From NCBI GenBank assembly GCA_949440065.1, contig CASRZP010000030.1, positions 1-14,150 on the forward strand: DNA of 14,150 nt, written 5' to 3'. Below the pieces are notes generated by a model. The model was not told the DNA's origin, did not search any database, and was given only the letters and a program-made list of their open reading frames with translations. Positions 7,085 to 14,150 of the stretch are shown here, one piece after another. The position numbers were made by a program, and so were the translations under genes. The DNA is from an uncultured Bacilli bacterium. GTDB lineage: Bacteria > Bacillota_I > Bacilli_A > RF39 > UBA660. How positions within the stretch are numbered: position 1 is the first letter of the stretch; each line of letters begins with the position of its first letter.

Positions 7085-8347
7085 TTATTGACTTAAGGAT
7101 AAATAACACATGATATTTACTAAACCTTTTTCAAAATTGTAAGATAATATTTTTCTGATTCTTTTCAAACTAATATTTTGATAAAATGGCTTGATTTTAT
7201 TTAATATTCCTAAGCAAAATTTATTCACTAATTCTAAGTTCATTAATACTTTTTTATTCATCGTTGTATTCTTATCTTGTTTGAAAGTAAAATCCAAATG
7301 CCAATGTAGTTTATTTTCTACTGACCAATGATTTCTAATGGAATTTGAAAATAATTCAATATTTAAAAATAAACTTGAAATATAATATCTATACTCTGTT
7401 TTTATTTCTTTTCCATTATCAATTGTCTTTTTTACTAGTCCTATACTATTTAATTTTTTCCATTTATCTTTATCAAAATACCACTTTACATCTTCTGTTT
7501 GATAATATTCATAATGAATTGTATTTTGTCCTCTTTTTTCATAATAATTTAAGTATGCTGATTTGGGATTACCTGCTTTTATTATTTCTAATCTTTTTTT
7601 ATCAAAATATAAAACTAAATCATTATAGAAATTACTTTGATTTCCCTTAATTGGTACTACATAATCTCCTTTTAAATTTACAACTGCCTCCACATTCGCT
7701 GTTTGTGTATTTAAAGCATCCCATGTAATTACATTCCCTTTTACATTAAATCTTTTTAATATTTCTGGTATTGTTGGTATCTCATTTGTTTTTTCATCAA
7801 TTTCTTCACTTGCTAAACATATTCCATATTTGTTGGAATATGCATTTATTACATTTAATGGCTTTACTTTTTCATGATACATCGTTTTATTTCTTGAACT
7901 TCCACAACTCACTCTTCTGTCTATGTTAATAATATCTTCCTTTGAATCTGATAATGAAAAACTCATTAAAAAATCTGTAAATATATTCTCTAATTCACTT
8001 GAATTTATAATAGCAAAAACTCTTTCATATGTCTTTGTACATGGAATTCCTCCAGTCATTAGCAAAAAATCTCTTAACCAGTCATAATGATTAACCACAA
8101 AATCATGAACTTCTTGCCATTCGTTTGCATTGAATAAAACTGCTAAAATTGTAGATATTATGATATCCCATATTTTAAACTTTGTTTTATTTTTCATTCT
8201 TGTATCAGCTAATCTTTTTAAATTTTCTTTTAATTTTTTCATGGCTGCTTTATCTACGTCTTCAATTTTTGTTATATTCAATTTTTTCTTTATATAGTTT
8301 ATTTGTTTTGTATCTAATTCAAATCTTCTTTTACTTGGTCTACTCAT
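7085..8347 (-). CDS. ISAs1-family DDE transposase
   Basis: The 420-residue protein has the order of the ISAs1 (H-repeat-like) transposases. It has an N-terminal helical region with TILAVLFNANEWQEVHDF and GIPCTKTYERVF, then Asp143 (INIDRR), Asp210 (VITWDALNTQ), the GDYVVPIKGNQ stretch at 227-237, and Glu344 (RNHWSVENKLHWHLDFTFKQD). The three acidic residues of the DDE triad are present. The residues after the first Asp, usually Gly-Lys in the family, are Arg-Arg here, so activity is uncertain. The ATG at 8347 follows GAGGTG by seven bases. That site partly overlaps a five-base-pair hairpin (CTCTT/AAGAG), which may limit translation. Full family length suggests the gene is not truncated. Confidence 0.9.
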   Translation of the reverse strand: MSRPSKRRFELDTKQINYIKKKLNITKIEDVDKAAMKKLKENLKRLADTRMKNKTKFKIWDIIISTILAVLFNANEWQEVHDFVVNHYDWLRDFLLMTGGIPCTKTYERVFAIINSSELENIFTDFLMSFSLSDSKEDIINIDRRVSCGSSRNKTMYHEKVKPLNVINAYSNKYGICLASEEIDEKTNEIPTIPEILKRFNVKGNVITWDALNTQTANVEAVVNLKGDYVVPIKGNQSNFYNDLVLYFDKKRLEIIKAGNPKSAYLNYYEKRGQNTIHYEYYQTEDVKWYFDKDKWKKLNSIGLVKKTIDNGKEIKTEYRYYISSLFLNIELFSNSIRNHWSVENKLHWHLDFTFKQDKNTTMNKKVLMNLELVNKFCLGILNKIKPFYQNISLKRIRKILSYNFEKGLVNIMCYLSLSQ

Positions 8348-8409
8348 ATTACAACACCTCTTATAAAAAGAGTATCATAAAAAAATTAAAAATCAAATTT
8401 TTGCATAAG

Positions 8410-8454
8410 AAAATAGCAAAAGTCCTTTTTATATAAGGATAACCTTGCTATTTT
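8410..8454. terminator. Two-tier hairpin upstream of the ISAs1-like transposase
   Basis: A perfect ten-base-pair outer stem (8410-8419 with 8445-8454) encloses a five-base-pair inner stem (8423-8427 with 8435-8439). T-rich sequence follows on both sides. It lies inside the element between its right end and the transposase start, where it could stop outside transcription from reading into the transposase. It may act in both directions. Confidence 0.6.
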
Positions 8455-8461
8455 TATTTTA

Positions 8462-8479
8462 TTTCATGTTTTTACCCTG
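8462..8479 (-). repeat. Right terminal inverted repeat of the ISAs1-like element
   Basis: This is the outer end, with 17 of 18 bases matching the left repeat when reverse-complemented. The 60 bases to the right, up to the IS200 end hairpin, are AT-rich flanking DNA in which I recognise nothing. Confidence 0.85.
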
Positions 8480-8539
8480 CCACAGCGTAATTTTTTGACC
8501 TTTTTCTTATTTTTTTACGATACATATGGTGCTATCATA

Positions 8540-8560
8540 ACCACTTGTAAAACAAGTGGT
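8540..8560. repeat. Right-end hairpin of the IS200-type element
   Basis: A perfect nine-base-pair stem, ACCACTTGT with ACAAGTGGT, has a three-base loop. This is the type of structure TnpA recognises at the 3' end. Three more small structures lie between it and tnpA: a GCCCT/AGGGC hairpin at 8569-8581, a distant GTTGCA/TGCAAC pairing (8589-8594 with 8626-8631), and the hairpin at 8645-8659. Confidence 0.7.
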
Positions 8561-8644
8561 ATGTAAAAGCCCTGTAAGGGCATATATTGTTGCAAAATCC
8601 TTCGACTATATTGATGCCTGACAGCTGCAACGCCATCACAAACT

Positions 8645-8666
8645 GCCTCTTAAAGAGGCCTTTTTA
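8645..8666 (+). terminator. Hairpin with T tract, plus-strand orientation, at the tnpA 3' end
   Basis: GCCTCT and AGAGGC form a six-base-pair stem with a three-base loop, followed by CTTTTTATTG on the plus strand. It is placed to stop plus-strand transcription before it runs antisense through tnpA. On the minus strand it lacks a U tract. Confidence 0.5.
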
Positions 8667-8671
8667 TTGTT

Positions 8672-9136
8672 TTATTTCACTGGCATACCCGTAAACGGGT
8701 CTATAAATTCTTTCATACTCATTTGATCAGCTAGTTTATCTTCCTGCAACTGATTCTGTATATATTCTCTTAGTGCTTTTTCATTGCACCCTACTGTATC
8801 TACAAAATATCCTCTTGCCCAAAATTTTCTATTTCCAAACTTATACTTCATATTTGCATGTCTATCGAATATCATCAATGTTGATTTACTTTTTAAATAC
8901 CCCATAAATTGTGCTACAGAATACTTAGGTGGTATTTCTATCAGCATATGTATATGATCTGGACATGCTTCTGCCTCTAACAAACTACAGCCTTTTCTTT
9001 CTATTAACATTCTTAATATTTGTCCTATATCTTTTCTTAATTTATTATATATTACCATTCTTCTGTACTTTGGTATTATCACCACATGATATTTACATCT
9101 ATAACTTATATGTGATAAACTATCTATGTCTTTCAA
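8672..9136 (-). CDS. tnpA: IS200-type transposase TnpA (Y1 HUH enzyme)
   Basis: The 154-residue protein is a full-length single-domain TnpA. It has the YHVVIIPKYRRMVI start region, the metal-binding HUH pair His61 and His63 in CPDHIHMLIEIPP, the KSKSTLMIFDRHANMKYKFGNRKFWARGYFVDTVG core, and the catalytic Tyr125 in ALREYIQNQL. It cuts and joins single-stranded DNA at the end hairpins, probably as a dimer. The start is a TTG at 9136, giving MKDIDSLSHISYRCKYH, which matches the family; GGTG lies a few bases upstream. That region is locked in a 12-base-pair stem, so translation is probably kept very low. No key residue is missing. Confidence 0.95.
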   Translation of the reverse strand: MKDIDSLSHISYRCKYHVVIIPKYRRMVIYNKLRKDIGQILRMLIERKGCSLLEAEACPDHIHMLIEIPPKYSVAQFMGYLKSKSTLMIFDRHANMKYKFGNRKFWARGYFVDTVGCNEKALREYIQNQLQEDKLADQMSMKEFIDPFTGMPVK

Positions 9137-9144
9137 GACAATGC

Positions 9145-9202
9145 ACCTACTTTCTTTTTTTAGTTAGCTGCCAGGCCAACTATATTATATAAGAAAGTAG
9201 GT
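9145..9202 (-). promoter_or_regulatory. Stem-loop burying the tnpA ribosome binding site
   Basis: Perfect 12-base arms (9145-9156 and 9191-9202) bracket an inner stem (AGTTGGC with GCTAACT on the minus strand, one G-U pair). In the minus transcript the second arm contains AAGTAGGT just before the TTG start, so the ribosome binding site is paired. IS200 of Salmonella is known to use a comparable inhibitory stem. On the plus strand the same stem is followed by ATTTTTT and could also act as a terminator. Confidence 0.65.
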
Positions 9203-9228
9203 ATTTTTTAACACTTAAAGATATATTT

Positions 9229-9247
9229 CCACGCGCATAGCACGTGG
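9229..9247. repeat. Left-end hairpin of the IS200-type element
   Basis: CCACGCGC and GCACGTGG form an eight-position stem with one mismatch and a three-base loop (ATA). Imperfect end hairpins are usual for TnpA substrates. It shares the CCAC/GTGG base with the right-end hairpin. Confidence 0.65.
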
Positions 9248-9259
9248 TATTTGCATACG

Positions 9260-9295
9260 CAATAAAAAGGAAACAATAACATTATCGTTTCCTTT
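9260..9295 (-). terminator. Terminator of the exporter operon
   Basis: A nine-base-pair stem (AAAGGAAAC at 9266-9274 with GTTTCCTTT at 9287-9295) starts four bases after the stop of the last operon gene. It is followed by TTTTTATT on the minus strand. Confidence 0.9.
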
Positions 9296-9299
9296 AGTC

Positions 9300-9641
9300 T
9301 TATCGTAATTCTACCTTAATTCCTAAAACACCATATTTTTCTTGTTTTTCCTTAGGATAAAATTTTTCTAAATCTTGTAATAACTCTTCCTTCGTTAGGC
9401 TTTTATCCGCTAAAAGAGAAATATCAAAATCTTTAAACAGTGATGCAAATGAAGGATAGGAAAACAAATCGACTACTTTTACCTTAAATGACTCTTTTAA
9501 ATCAGGCTCTTTTAAAAAGCATATGGTATCCCCTATTTTTATTTGTTGACGTTTCTCATCAAAAAGTCTAAATTCAATTCTTTTGCTCCCATTCAAAATA
9601 AAATCATAATATAGTGGTTGTAACTTTAATATGTGTTCCAT
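9300..9641 (-). CDS. ASCH-domain protein
   Basis: The 113-residue protein begins MEHILKLQPLYYDFILNGSK and has the ASCH signature G-x-K-x-x-E-x-R (Gly18, Lys20, Glu23, Arg25). KIGDTICF, an FDISLL segment and the ending EKYGVLGIKVELR follow. ASCH proteins have a PUA-like fold and are thought to bind RNA or modified nucleotides. The family also includes YqfB, an N4-acetylcytidine amidohydrolase, but this protein is not close enough for me to assign that activity. The ATG at 9641 follows AAAGGAAAG by three bases. The frame is open further upstream into the preceding gene but has no better start there. The gene lies 10 bases after the ABC gene stop and just before the operon terminator, so it is co-transcribed with the exporter. 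Confidence 0.85.
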   Translation of the reverse strand: MEHILKLQPLYYDFILNGSKRIEFRLFDEKRQQIKIGDTICFLKEPDLKESFKVKVVDLFSYPSFASLFKDFDISLLADKSLTKEELLQDLEKFYPKEKQEKYGVLGIKVELR

Positions 9642-9651
9642 AGACTTTCCT

Positions 9652-11484
9652 TTACTCTTCCACTTCTTCAAATTGGGAATTATAAAGTTTGGCATAGAAA
9701 CCATCTTTTTTTAGTAATTCTTCATGATTTCCTTGTTCGATAATATCTCCATGATCCATAACTAGAATAAGATCAGCATTACGAATCGTCGATAAACGAT
9801 GAGCAATAATAAAGCTCGTTCTTCCTTCCATCAATTTATCCATAGCTTGTTGAATTAAAATTTCTGTTCTTGTATCCACAGATGATGTTGCTTCATCTAA
9901 AATCAAAAGTTTAGGATCTTTTAAGATAACTCTTGCAATCGTTAATAGCTGCTTTTGTCCTCCTGAGATATTACTAGACTCTTCATCAATCACCATATTG
10001 TAACTATCAGGTAGGGTCTTGATAAAGTGATGGACATAAGATGTTTGGGCAGCTTCTTCTACTTCTATGTTTGTTGCATCTAACTTTCCATAACGAATAT
10101 TTTCTAAAATCGTATCGTGATATAACCATGTATCTTGTAAAACCATACCAAAGAGATTTCGTAACTCGTTTCGATCAAAATCTTTAATGTTAATCCCATC
10201 AATTTTTATGCTACCACTGTTAACATCATAAAATCTCATCAAAAGTTTCACTAAAGTTGTTTTTCCTGCACCAGTGGGACCTACGATAGCAATTTTTTGT
10301 CCTGGTTTTACTTTAGCATTGAAATCATTAATAATGGTCTTATTCTCATCATACCCGAAGTTAACATGAGAAAACTCAATAGCACCTTTAATTCCTTCCG
10401 TAGTAACTCCTTCTACTTTAGTATCCACTTCTTCTTTTTCTTCTAAAAATTCAAATACTCTTTCAGCTGCTGCAGCTAAGGATTGTAGTAAGTTAGTCAC
10501 CTGTGCTACTTGGGCTAATGGATGAGTAAAGTTTCTAACATACTGCGTAAAAGACAAAATATCCCCCACTTCAATTTTTTTCTTAATTACCATATATCCG
10601 CCTAGGATAGAGACTAACACATAACCGATGTTTCCAATAAACGTCATAATCGGATGCATCATTCCAGATAAGAATTGACTTTTCCAAGCACTATGATACA
10701 AAACATCATTGGTATCTTTAAATTTAGCAATCGCTTCATCTTCTCCGTTAAATACTTTAACAATAGATTGACCAGAATACATTTCCTCTACTTGACCATT
10801 GATGTAACCTAAATATTCTTGTTGTTTAACAAAATACTTTTGCGATTTTTTAACGACAATACCAATTAAAATTAAAGCAACAGGAATAATAACAAGAGAA
10901 GCTAAAGTCATCACTGGACTAATCGATAACATCATTACCAAAACACCAAGTAATGTTGTAATCGACGAGATAACTTGCGTTAGACTTTGATCTAGGCTTT
11001 GACTAACAGTATCTACATCATTAGTTACCCGTGATAAAATTTCTCCCGTTGTTCTTGATTCAAAATATTTTAATGGTACCTTATGAATTTTTTCAGATAA
11101 CTGTTTTCTTAATTGATAGGAAACATTTTGACTTACTCCACTCATGATAAAACCTTGAATATAAGAAAATAACATACTAATGACATACAATCCTAAAAGA
11201 GTGAGTAAGATACCTGCAATTTTACCAAAGTTAATTCCCGCGGTAACTCCTGTAATTTTACCAATTAAACCATTAAAAATCTCAGTCGTTGCATTTCCTA
11301 GAATTTTAGGTCCAATAATAGAAAATACAGCACTACCAATGGAGAAAATAATGACTAATAATAATTGCCATTTATAACTAGATAAATAATGAAATAATTT
11401 TTTGATTGTGCCTTTAAAGTCTTTAGCTTTTTCTACACTTCTTCCCATATTTGGTCCTTTAGGAGCTTGTTTTTTATTACTCAT
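9652..11484 (-). CDS. ABC exporter half-transporter, subunit with the catalytic ATP site
   Basis: The 610-residue protein joins an N-terminal six-helix membrane domain (about 35-330) to an ATP-binding domain (about 365-605). The latter has Walker A GPTGAGKTT (402-410), Q-loop Gln450, signature ISGGQ (506-510), Walker B LLILDE with catalytic Glu531, and switch His562. All catalytic residues are present. It resembles the second subunit of heterodimeric multidrug or peptide exporters such as BmrCD or TM287/288. The ATG at 11484 overlaps the end of the upstream ABC gene by eight bases and has AAAGGAGG eight bases before it, so the two are translationally coupled and probably made in equal amounts. 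The substrate cannot be read from the sequence. A Lys-rich tail (MSNKKQAPKGPN) precedes the first helix. Confidence 0.93.
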   Translation of the reverse strand: MSNKKQAPKGPNMGRSVEKAKDFKGTIKKLFHYLSSYKWQLLLVIIFSIGSAVFSIIGPKILGNATTEIFNGLIGKITGVTAGINFGKIAGILLTLLGLYVISMLFSYIQGFIMSGVSQNVSYQLRKQLSEKIHKVPLKYFESRTTGEILSRVTNDVDTVSQSLDQSLTQVISSITTLLGVLVMMLSISPVMTLASLVIIPVALILIGIVVKKSQKYFVKQQEYLGYINGQVEEMYSGQSIVKVFNGEDEAIAKFKDTNDVLYHSAWKSQFLSGMMHPIMTFIGNIGYVLVSILGGYMVIKKKIEVGDILSFTQYVRNFTHPLAQVAQVTNLLQSLAAAAERVFEFLEEKEEVDTKVEGVTTEGIKGAIEFSHVNFGYDENKTIINDFNAKVKPGQKIAIVGPTGAGKTTLVKLLMRFYDVNSGSIKIDGINIKDFDRNELRNLFGMVLQDTWLYHDTILENIRYGKLDATNIEVEEAAQTSYVHHFIKTLPDSYNMVIDEESSNISGGQKQLLTIARVILKDPKLLILDEATSSVDTRTEILIQQAMDKLMEGRTSFIIAHRLSTIRNADLILVMDHGDIIEQGNHEELLKKDGFYAKLYNSQFEEVEE

Positions 11485-13717
11485 GTTCTAATTCCTCCTT
11501 TGATAATTGACTAGAGGCAATTTCATAATAGACACTACAATTTTTTAATAGTTCTTTATGTGTTCCCTTGCCCACGATTTTTCCCTCATCTAAAACGATG
11601 ATTTGATCAGCGTTCATAATGGTACTAATTCGCTGAGCGACAATTAAAATGGTAGCACCTTTGGTATATTTTTCTAACGCTTGACGTAGAGCTTTATCGG
11701 TTTTAAAGTCTAAGGCACTAAAACTATCATCAAAAATATAGATTTCAGGATTTAAGGCAATAGCTCTTGCAATCGATAGACGCTGTTTTTGTCCTCCTGA
11801 TACATTAGTCCCCCCTTGAGCAATTGGGGAAGAGAACCCTTCTTCTTTGGCTTCAATAAAATCTAAACTTTGCGCAATTTTGGCAGCTTTTCTCATCTCA
11901 TCATCGCTAATGGTATCATCACCATATTTGATGTTACTTGCTATGGTTCCTGAAAAAAGGACTCCTCTTTGTGGTACATAGCCAATTTTTTGATGTAATT
12001 TTTCTTGTTTTACCTCTTTAATTGGTACTCCACTGACTAAGATTTCTCCTTTCGTAACATCAAAGAATCTTGGAATTAAATTGATTAATGTACTCTTGCC
12101 ACTTCCTGTACTACCGATGAAGGCTGTCGTTTCTCCACTTTTGGCAACGAAGGAAATATCACTTAGGGTATTCGCATCACTATCAGGATAACAGAAAGAA
12201 ACATTACGAAATTCTACTTCGCCTTTTTTGTTTTCATCAAATGGTTTTTCCTCTATAGGATCAACAACTGAATTAGTCGTATTTAACACTTCAGCAATTC
12301 TTCCAACGGATACTCCTGCACGCGGTAACATTACTGAACTCATGGAAATCATTAAAAAGGACATAATAATTTGCATGGTATATTGTATGAAAGCTAACAT
12401 ATCTCCTACTTGCATTAGTCCTTGATCAATGCTATGAGATGCTTGCCATACGATTAAAATAGCAACACCATTCATAATAAACATCATCGAAGGCATCATA
12501 CAAGCCATTACGCGATCGACAAATAGAAGCGTTTTCTTTAAGGCAATTGATGCATCATCAAAGCGTTTTTCTTCATGACGTTGATTACTAAAAGCACGAA
12601 CCACAGGAATTCCACTGATGATCTCACGCATAACTAGATTAACACGATCAATTAGGCTTTGTACCTTTTTAAATTTTGGCATAACAAGAGCAAATAATAA
12701 GATAACTAAGGAGAACACTGCTAAAACAGCTACAGCAATAATCCATGCCATTGAACTGTTGGCTCCCATTGCTTTAATTACTCCACCAACACCAATAATT
12801 GGCGCGTAGAAAATGATTCTTAAAGTGAATACTAACATCATTTGAACTTGTTGAATATCATTAGTGCTACGAGTAACTAAGGAGGCTACTCCAAATTGTT
12901 TCATTTCTGCTGTAGAAAAATGAAGCACTTTATCATATATTTGTTCACGAGTAATTCTTGCAAAGCGTGCAGCAACACGGGAACCTAAAAATCCAACCCC
13001 AATGGTTGTTGCCATACTAATTAAAGCAATGGCTAACATAGTTAATCCTGATACAAAAATGTAATTGGTTTGCAATTTATCTGTATTTATTCCGATCGCT
13101 ATGTATTCTTGTTTGACAAAATTTACGGCCTGTTGACTAATTAAAGACTCAGGCATTTCGTTTAGCTTTTCTAAAATGGCATTTAAGAATTGTTCTCTTG
13201 CCTTTTGATCCATCATTTTTATGATGCTCATTAAGTCAACATTTTGCATATTTTCACTATTTGGCAAGCTATTAATAATTTGTTGTTGTATTTTTACATA
13301 TTCTTCTTCCTTACTGGCAAAAAGCAATTCATAAAACATGGGTAGACTTAAGGCATTGTCCACTTCTTTATCTACTTTTTTTAATTGATACAGTGCTTCT
13401 TCTTTTAATAAAGGATATTTTTTGATTAATTTTTCCCATTCCTTATCACTATAATCCTTTTTTTCTAGCAATTCGTATTGATTTAAGATTTTACCTTGTT
13501 CTTCTTGTTTTACAAACAAAAGTAAATCATTCATCGTACTTTCACGAATGACTTTGATATTACTATTTTCAATTCCTCCTTGTTGGACACCAATGTTAAT
13601 AATATTTGATGTAAACTGGGGAAGGGATAAGTCACATATAGCTTGAGTTATCAATAATCCAATGATGAATAAAATGGAAAAAATGGACTTTTTAAAAATC
13701 TTTAGAATATGTTTCAT
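11477..13717 (-). CDS. ABC exporter half-transporter, degenerate-site subunit with large external insert
   Basis: The protein has a first helix (about 10-30) followed by DLSLPQFTSNIINIGVQQGG. A hydrophilic, helical insert of about 170 residues (roughly 50-215) comes next and should lie outside the cell. The remaining helices (to about 465) and the ATP domain follow. The ATP domain has Walker A GSTGSGKST, Gln585, signature VSGGQ and Walker B IYIFDD. The usual catalytic Glu is Asp666 and the switch His is Gln697 (IVAQRIST), so this nucleotide site is degenerate, as in asymmetric exporters (residues counted from the first ATG). The first ATG at 13723 touches the AAAGGAAG site, while the ATG at 13717 is six bases away, so I chose the latter (746 residues). 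It overlaps the upstream regulator gene by 26 bases, which supports a single operon. Confidence 0.92.
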   Translation of the reverse strand: MKHILKIFKKSIFSILFIIGLLITQAICDLSLPQFTSNIINIGVQQGGIENSNIKVIRESTMNDLLLFVKQEEQGKILNQYELLEKKDYSDKEWEKLIKKYPLLKEEALYQLKKVDKEVDNALSLPMFYELLFASKEEEYVKIQQQIINSLPNSENMQNVDLMSIIKMMDQKAREQFLNAILEKLNEMPESLISQQAVNFVKQEYIAIGINTDKLQTNYIFVSGLTMLAIALISMATTIGVGFLGSRVAARFARITREQIYDKVLHFSTAEMKQFGVASLVTRSTNDIQQVQMMLVFTLRIIFYAPIIGVGGVIKAMGANSSMAWIIAVAVLAVFSLVILLFALVMPKFKKVQSLIDRVNLVMREIISGIPVVRAFSNQRHEEKRFDDASIALKKTLLFVDRVMACMMPSMMFIMNGVAILIVWQASHSIDQGLMQVGDMLAFIQYTMQIIMSFLMISMSSVMLPRAGVSVGRIAEVLNTTNSVVDPIEEKPFDENKKGEVEFRNVSFCYPDSDANTLSDISFVAKSGETTAFIGSTGSGKSTLINLIPRFFDVTKGEILVSGVPIKEVKQEKLHQKIGYVPQRGVLFSGTIASNIKYGDDTISDDEMRKAAKIAQSLDFIEAKEEGFSSPIAQGGTNVSGGQKQRLSIARAIALNPEIYIFDDSFSALDFKTDKALRQALEKYTKGATILIVAQRISTIMNADQIIVLDEGKIVGKGTHKELLKNCSVYYEIASSQLSKEELEHE

Positions 13718-14150
13718 CTTCATCTTCCTTTCTTTTTACTATTCCATATTGGAAATAAGAGATATGTCTTTGAAAATATAATTTTACTTCATCTAATGGT
13801 CGTTCAAAGACAATAATTAATAATAGATCTTCTACCATGACGGTAAAAAGCATACGAAGAATATCAAAAAGTTCACTATCCTGATGAATTTTTAGTAACG
13901 TTTTATCGATTTTTTGACTAAGTAACGCTTTATACTCCCTAAATGGACATGCCTTGGTTTCTTTAGTAAAAAGTTCTTGATTCCGAAACAAGGTCATATT
14001 AAGAAAAACATTTCTAGAAAATTGAATGTGTTCTTCTTTTAGACAAAATGTAATCATATCATCAAATAAGGCGTGGATGCTATCAAAGATGTTTCCTTTG
14101 TTTGAATCTAGAAGCATAAAAAAGTGTTTCATGTAATTATCTATACATTC
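13692..14150 (-). CDS. TetR-like regulator, C-terminal part (start outside the window)
   Basis: The frame is open to the right edge of the window and covers 152 codons before a TAA at 13692. An internal ATG at 14132 has no ribosome binding site I can see. The sequence begins ECIDNYMKHFFMLLDSNKGN, which looks like the region just after the DNA-binding helix-turn-helix of a TetR/AcrR repressor. The rest is helical, as expected for a ligand-binding and dimerisation domain. No helix-turn-helix is visible here, so the family is inferred from fold-like features, length and position. TetR regulators often control an adjacent exporter. The overlap with the ABC gene fits a self-regulated operon, whose promoter and operator would lie beyond the right edge. 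Confidence 0.6.
   Translation of the reverse strand, partial: ECIDNYMKHFFMLLDSNKGNIFDSIHALFDDMITFCLKEEHIQFSRNVFLNMTLFRNQELFTKETKACPFREYKALLSQKIDKTLLKIHQDSELFDILRMLFTVMVEDLLLIIVFERPLDEVKLYFQRHISYFQYGIVKRKEDEDETYSKDF

Larger units (their letters stand above)
6998..8479 (-). mobile_element. ISAs1-like insertion sequence, about 1482 bp
   Basis: The element is bounded by inverted repeats at 6998-7015 and 8462-8479 that match at 17 of 18 bases. It holds a single transposase gene read on the minus strand. Size and layout fit the ISAs1 family. I find no 8-10-base direct repeat at the two borders (caaattta on the left, ccacagcg on the right). The original target duplication has therefore been lost, or the element has recombined. 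Confidence 0.8.
8530..9255 (-). mobile_element. IS200-type (IS200/IS605 family) element, ends approximate
   Basis: The element carries one tnpA gene and no tnpB. Each end has a subterminal hairpin of the CCAC...GTGG type rather than long terminal inverted repeats, at 8540-8560 on the right end (downstream of tnpA) and 9229-9247 on the left end. Both hairpins are preceded by ATA on the minus strand. Such elements move as single-stranded DNA and make no target duplication. I cannot fix the exact cleavage points, so the limits given are estimates. Confidence 0.8.

Noticed and set aside
1..14150. Mycoplasma-type genetic code (TGA read as Trp)
   Set aside because: Tryptophan is encoded by TGG throughout and full-length proteins need no in-frame TGA. 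The absence of TGA stops among so few genes is not evidence on its own.
1..14150. tRNA, rRNA or CRISPR array
   Set aside because: I looked on both strands for cloverleaf arms, conserved rRNA segments and regularly spaced repeats and saw none.

Overview
The window is AT-rich DNA from a low-GC Gram-positive bacterium (Bacillota; the gene types suggest a gut-associated member of the Bacilli or Erysipelotrichia, perhaps RF39-like, but this is inference). All tryptophans are read as TGG and no intact frame needs TGA as a sense codon. All intact genes stop with TAA or TAG, so I see the standard bacterial code rather than the Mycoplasma code. Every convincing gene lies on the minus strand, so the window reads naturally from its right end to its left end.

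Right part (14150 to about 9266): one operon-like block. It contains the C-terminal part of a TetR-like regulator whose start lies outside the window, two overlapping ABC exporter genes that look like a heterodimer with one degenerate ATP site, and a small ASCH-domain gene. A clean intrinsic terminator closes the block. The genes overlap or are separated by about 10 bases, which fits a self-regulated export operon.

Middle part (about 9255 to 6998): two unrelated insertion sequences side by side. The first is an IS200-type single-strand transposon with end hairpins and a stem that buries the tnpA ribosome binding site. The second is an ISAs1-like element with matching 18-base terminal inverted repeats.

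Just beyond the ISAs1-like element is a good promoter, then a leader of about 180 bases, then a secreted or anchored surface protein of 649 residues. This protein has a TasA/camelysin-like head, BspA-type leucine-rich repeats and a cysteine-containing C-terminal domain. The leader holds a run of nine G (nine C on the plus strand), a possible small leader reading frame running through it, and a weak hairpin followed by U residues. This is the most interesting place in the window, because it looks like a phase-variation switch for a surface protein.

Left part (4560 to 1): a metallo-beta-lactamase-fold hydrolase with its own promoter and terminator; topA (DNA topoisomerase I) behind a near-consensus promoter; a Bro-N phage-antirepressor-like pseudogene with three separate lesions; and the N-terminal 264 codons of an unrecognised gene that runs off the left edge. 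I see no tRNA, rRNA, CRISPR array or replication origin.
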